Source of the DNA: Apostichopus leukothele
Taxonomy: Eukaryota > Echinodermata > Holothuroidea > Aspidochirotida > Stichopodidae
DNA: 23,368 nucleotides
Assembly: GCA_010014835.2 (NCBI GenBank)
Contig: JAAAKB020041661.1
Coordinates: 1-23,368, forward strand
Reading direction: 5' to 3'
The notes under the pieces are model-generated. The model saw only the letters and a program-made list of their open reading frames with translations. It searched no databases and was not told where the DNA came from. Numbering within the stretch: the stretch's first letter is position 1; the number at the start of each line of letters is the position of its first letter. A program made the translations under genes and the position numbers. Below, piece by piece: positions 20,068 through 23,368 of the stretch.

Positions 20068-21778
20068 CAGTGCTCTCATAATCCACGACGCAGCAAAGAA
20101 GAGAAATAAATCCAACTACATGCGGGCAAAGATGTCAACAGAATTCACTGACAGTACAACCTGCCTGTGAATGTGAACTGATCAAAATGGCCAAGGCATA
20201 AAGCGAGTGAGAGAGATATAGAGACAGAGAGCTAGAAAATTGATGGTTCTATATTCAAATAATCATTGGGAGTGGAAAGCAGCATGCAACTTCACCGTAA
20301 TTACTTTAGTGTGCGTCTTTCGTCGTCTTCTTCGTCATGGAAAGGAAACGAAACATCCAAGTTATACAGCGGGGAAACTACAGCTGAGAGGTCTGCCCTT
20401 GTATCATCAACTATCTCCAGCCGGTGAGGAAAGCTTTAAAGGGATTGTGTCATCTTTTTTTACAAAATAGAAAACTTGATCTCTACATGAGCTGACACAA
20501 AAAAAAATATACATTGGCTGATCCTATATTCCTGCTTCATCAAGGAAGAGGATTTTCATGTACAAATAGGTTCAGTGTATAGGTTTGGATGAATTTATCT
20601 ACACCTCTGAAGCAACTAAATTATAAATGTAAAACACAGAAGTTAATTCAGCCAGTTAGTGCCAGTCTGTACAATACGGTTCTCTCATGTTACATTTCAA
20701 AGAAATTGTACTGACAGTATGATGATGATGATTGGAATAAAAGAAGTCATTTTTTAAAACTTTTTTGACATGTTTATAAATAAATAAATTTGCTTTTTAG
20801 TATTTTTACATGAACATTAATAATAATAAAAAATTGTAGTTTTTTTTTTAGCTTACAAAACAATCCAGAGCAAAGCATGTCCAGTTTAAGTTGAACAAAC
20901 TCCAGAAATTTGTTCAAATAATTATGCAACACCCCTAATTCAGCAGCTGTACAACCTAACATCAACATTTTAAACCATTGGGTATTGGGAGGGGATGGGT
21001 GTTTTTTTGGGTGGTGGGGGGAGGGAGGGATAGCAGTTAATTCTGTGGTAGGAGTGTCTTAGTTGTTTAGTAGTTAACTTTGCTCAATTTTGTTATCCTA
21101 TTTAATACTAAAATACCATCACATTATAGTTTACAAGCTTTGAAATTTTAATTTATATGCTGTTACATACTACTATTACATTTACATGTCCTTGGCAAAG
21201 AAATGTTCAAAAGCAAATCTAATAACTTAATTACTTAATTAATTACTCGTCATTACCATAAAGTTTTGTGTAAATGTCTAGGAACGCGACTCAGTCTCAT
21301 CAATTATAATCTTACAATTGTGACACTTGGCACATTTGTGCAAAATTATAGAACAAAACTCAGAAATGCTGTTTAATTTAATTTATGCCATGCTAGTTCA
21401 TGTACAATTTGTATCAACAACATTTACTGAACAGAATCTTTTTTAACCTTGTTGAGCTTTGGATTCGTATGTAACAATGTTTCTTTATTAAACGAAGTCT
21501 CATAGAATGTTATGAAACACAAAATGAATTTCCTAACGAAGAATCCTCCCCCTTTTAACTATCTGAGGATACCTGCAGGGCAGTGGTTGATTTTGTCTCT
21601 ACAGTGGAACCTAGCTTTGGGCAAAACTGGCATTATCAAACCGATGACAAGCTCTGGCAAGATATGTCTGAAGGTATCAATCCAGTGGGGATCTAATTTA
21701 AACCAGAGAAAAATACTGAGAGATTGACCCCTTAGGTTCACCTTCCAAACTGGGAAGTAATGAGACATAACAGAAAAG

Positions 21779-21848
21779 AAACTAGAGAAAGAAAGAGTGT
21801 GAGTGGAGACAGAGAGAAAGAGAGAGAGGGAGAGGGGGGGGGGGGGGG
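21779..21848 (+). repeat. GA-rich microsatellite ending in a 15-G tract
   Basis: A purine-only region of gaaa, gaga and gaggg motifs leads into G15 (21834-21848). On the minus strand it is a CT-rich pyrimidine tract ending in TTTCTTTCTCTAG, which resembles a splice acceptor. I regard it as simple sequence. Confidence 0.85.
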
Positions 21849-22884
21849 ATTTGAGAGGCAAAGAATAACCGAATAATTCTTTCCCTTTGGTAAGATTAGA
21901 TGAAGATCTGGTAAGACAATGCTCTGTTACAGATGAAGTGAAAAACCTTTAACAATATCTAACTAGAGTTATCATACACTAAGCTTATAGTGGGGCCAGG
22001 AAATACATTAGTTTTGGTAACAGAGAGAGGTCCTGCAGGTTCCCTTCCTTTTCAAATGCTCTGAATTTCAAGATGGAGAAAACAATTAGTTTTTGACATC
22101 TGAATTTCAAAGTATTCAAAAGTATCATGAACTATACACAAAATGGAGTCCAGACAGTTCTGTGAGTATATGTTAAGTACATACTGTGTGCGTAACATAA
22201 AACCAATGTAGCAGACTTTGTGTGATCACAATTTATATTAATGCCAATTTATGTTTTACATCGCAATTTGAATACATTAAAAAAAGTCTGCTATATTGAC
22301 TGATTTCTACTAATGCGATAATTAGCCACAAATTTTTTGGGACGTATATGTTACAAGAGAATCATGCTTGTCACATAGGCACAGTTTCAATGAGTAGTTG
22401 TATATCAAGTGTCAAGAACTCCTCTAAATTCTGTTTCATCACATTTTATATCTTAAACCGTCTGTTACTTGACTGACATGCAGTTTACGACAATTACAAA
22501 TATGATACTCCCAAGAAGTTGAAAAAGATTTAGTTAAAGAAAAAGGACTACAAAGTATCCAAAAATAAAGACTTACCATGATTTTGATCTTTAATATACA
22601 AGTTCAGTATGTTTTGTATCCGACTGGTAGACTAAAAGTCAGACGTGTACAGTAACACACAGTGCCTCGTGTGATATCTCTATTAAGCAATCATTTTTTC
22701 TCATGCATATAAACGTACAGACGCCAAGCAACAACCTGAATCAAATAGGATTACTACATGTATTCCTGCAGGCTGATAAAAAAAAAACTAATTCACCGAC
22801 TTTGTCCTGATTACAAGGGCTAAACAAAGTGGATATAAATATAGTTTATGATTCAACCTTAAAGGTCTATGTGTAATTTCCCTT

Positions 22885-22896
22885 CCCCCCCCCCCC
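22885..22896 (-). repeat. C12 homopolymer (G12 on the minus strand)
   Basis: An uninterrupted run of 12 C on the plus strand. It is the only long G/C tract here with C on the plus strand. Confidence 0.9.
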
Positions 22897-23277
22897 TCGA
22901 TTTAGCGTCGAAAGATAAAGAAGACAGCTTTCAGTTTCCATTTAGTCTTCTATTGAACAAATTATGCAGATTAGGTAACAAATGATTTTTAAATGGCATC
23001 GTTAAATCATGAACCAAACTACATGAAAGGATGTAGAAGTGGCAAGTTGCTGTTTCAACTATTGTGATAATAAAATAAGGGGAGTGGAGGGGGAGGGAGC
23101 AAAGAGGGAAAATGGAGACAACAAGGTAAAGTTCCACAATATCACAAGGGATAAGCAGTTTATTAATGTCATAATACTTTGACTGAACCTACTGAAACTT
23201 TAACTATGAGAAATTCATGATCATATTCATAATTTAAGAAAACTTAATCAATGTTACAATCTTTTTTGGTGGGAAGC

Positions 23278-23294
23278 GGGGGGGGGGGGGGGGG
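23278..23294 (+). repeat. G17 homopolymer
   Basis: A run of 17 G near the window end. Its length is likely to be polymorphic or imperfectly assembled. Confidence 0.85.
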
Positions 23295-23368
23295 ACAAAA
23301 GGCAGAAAATCTGAAAAACTTATTTGTAGGGTAGTTTTTTCAACGGGGGATTTTGGAGAAAAATTTTA

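Larger units (their letters stand above)
12346..23368 (-). other. PTPN9: Upstream region: probable large 5' intron of PTPN9, no confident exon
   Basis: The acceptor at 12346 shows that an intron begins here on the minus strand. The next upstream exon should end in phase 0 and encode the body of the CRAL-TRIO domain. I translated around donor-like sites up to the window end and found no convincing CRAL-TRIO peptide, so the intron probably runs past 23368. Candidate alternative first or cryptic exons (19526-19470, 17758-17639, 22631-22577) are listed separately. Other contents are G-rich tracts, a GA-rich microsatellite, an 11-bp triple repeat, a diverged tandem duplication and two X-box-like sites. 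The several open frames over 60 codons on both strands have no recognisable content. Confidence 0.6.

Noticed and set aside
20240-20470. 76-codon plus-strand frame beside the TATA-like box, considered as a divergent gene
   Set aside because: No recognisable motif and no promoter or splice evidence on the plus strand; kept only as flanking sequence.
21598-21615. ctacagtggaacct, resembling the terminal repeat of pogo/Tigger-type DNA transposons
   Set aside because: No matching inverted copy, TA target duplication or transposase remnant was found nearby; too short to call.
1-23368. CRISPR array, tRNA, rRNA or prokaryotic operon
   Set aside because: No repeat-spacer pattern, no cloverleaf with A/B boxes that I could find, and the only confident gene is a spliced animal gene.

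Overview
This is a piece of an animal nuclear genome. It is AT-rich, with long introns, GT-AG splice sites, homopolymer G tracts and simple repeats. It carries one recognisable gene, on the minus strand: the downstream part of an ortholog of PTPN9 (PTP-MEG2), the tyrosine phosphatase that joins an N-terminal CRAL-TRIO (Sec14-like) lipid-binding domain to a C-terminal PTP domain. Five exons (12345-11546, 5800-5640, 4942-4713, 2993-2786, 257-16) join in consistent phase into 546 codons plus a TAG stop. The host is probably a marine invertebrate; an invertebrate deuterostome such as an echinoderm is my guess from the general look of the sequence, with low confidence.

Layout, in transcription order from high to low coordinates. 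From 23368 to 12346 lies about 11 kb with no exon I can assign to the known protein. It is probably a large 5' intron that may hold alternative first exons; the best candidate is at 19526-19470, with a TATA-like box about 540 bp upstream. At 12345-11546 a large exon encodes the end of the CRAL-TRIO domain, a long acidic, serine-rich linker with a PPPKPPRPS motif, and the helix that leads into the phosphatase domain. A 5.7 kb intron (11545-5801) follows, containing a two-level minisatellite (about 10.40-11.07 kb) and a short interspersed-repeat fragment (about 8.66-8.72 kb). Four more exons then carry the whole PTP domain: the KNRY and DYINA motifs, the WPD loop, the [10 protein letters not shown] signature and the Q-loop. 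The stop codon is at 18-16, and only 15 bases of 3' UTR are present.

The catalytic domain looks intact and active: every hallmark residue is present and no exon contains an internal stop. Most of the CRAL-TRIO domain, and so the ordinary N-terminus, is not found and probably lies beyond 23368. The rest is intron with simple repeats, local duplications and a few speculative exon-like segments, reported below as hypotheses. No tRNA, rRNA, CRISPR array or bacterial-type gene was seen, and I found no clearly novel biological system. The most distinctive points are the much longer PTPN9 linker, the possible internal promoter and first exon, and the higher-order minisatellite.
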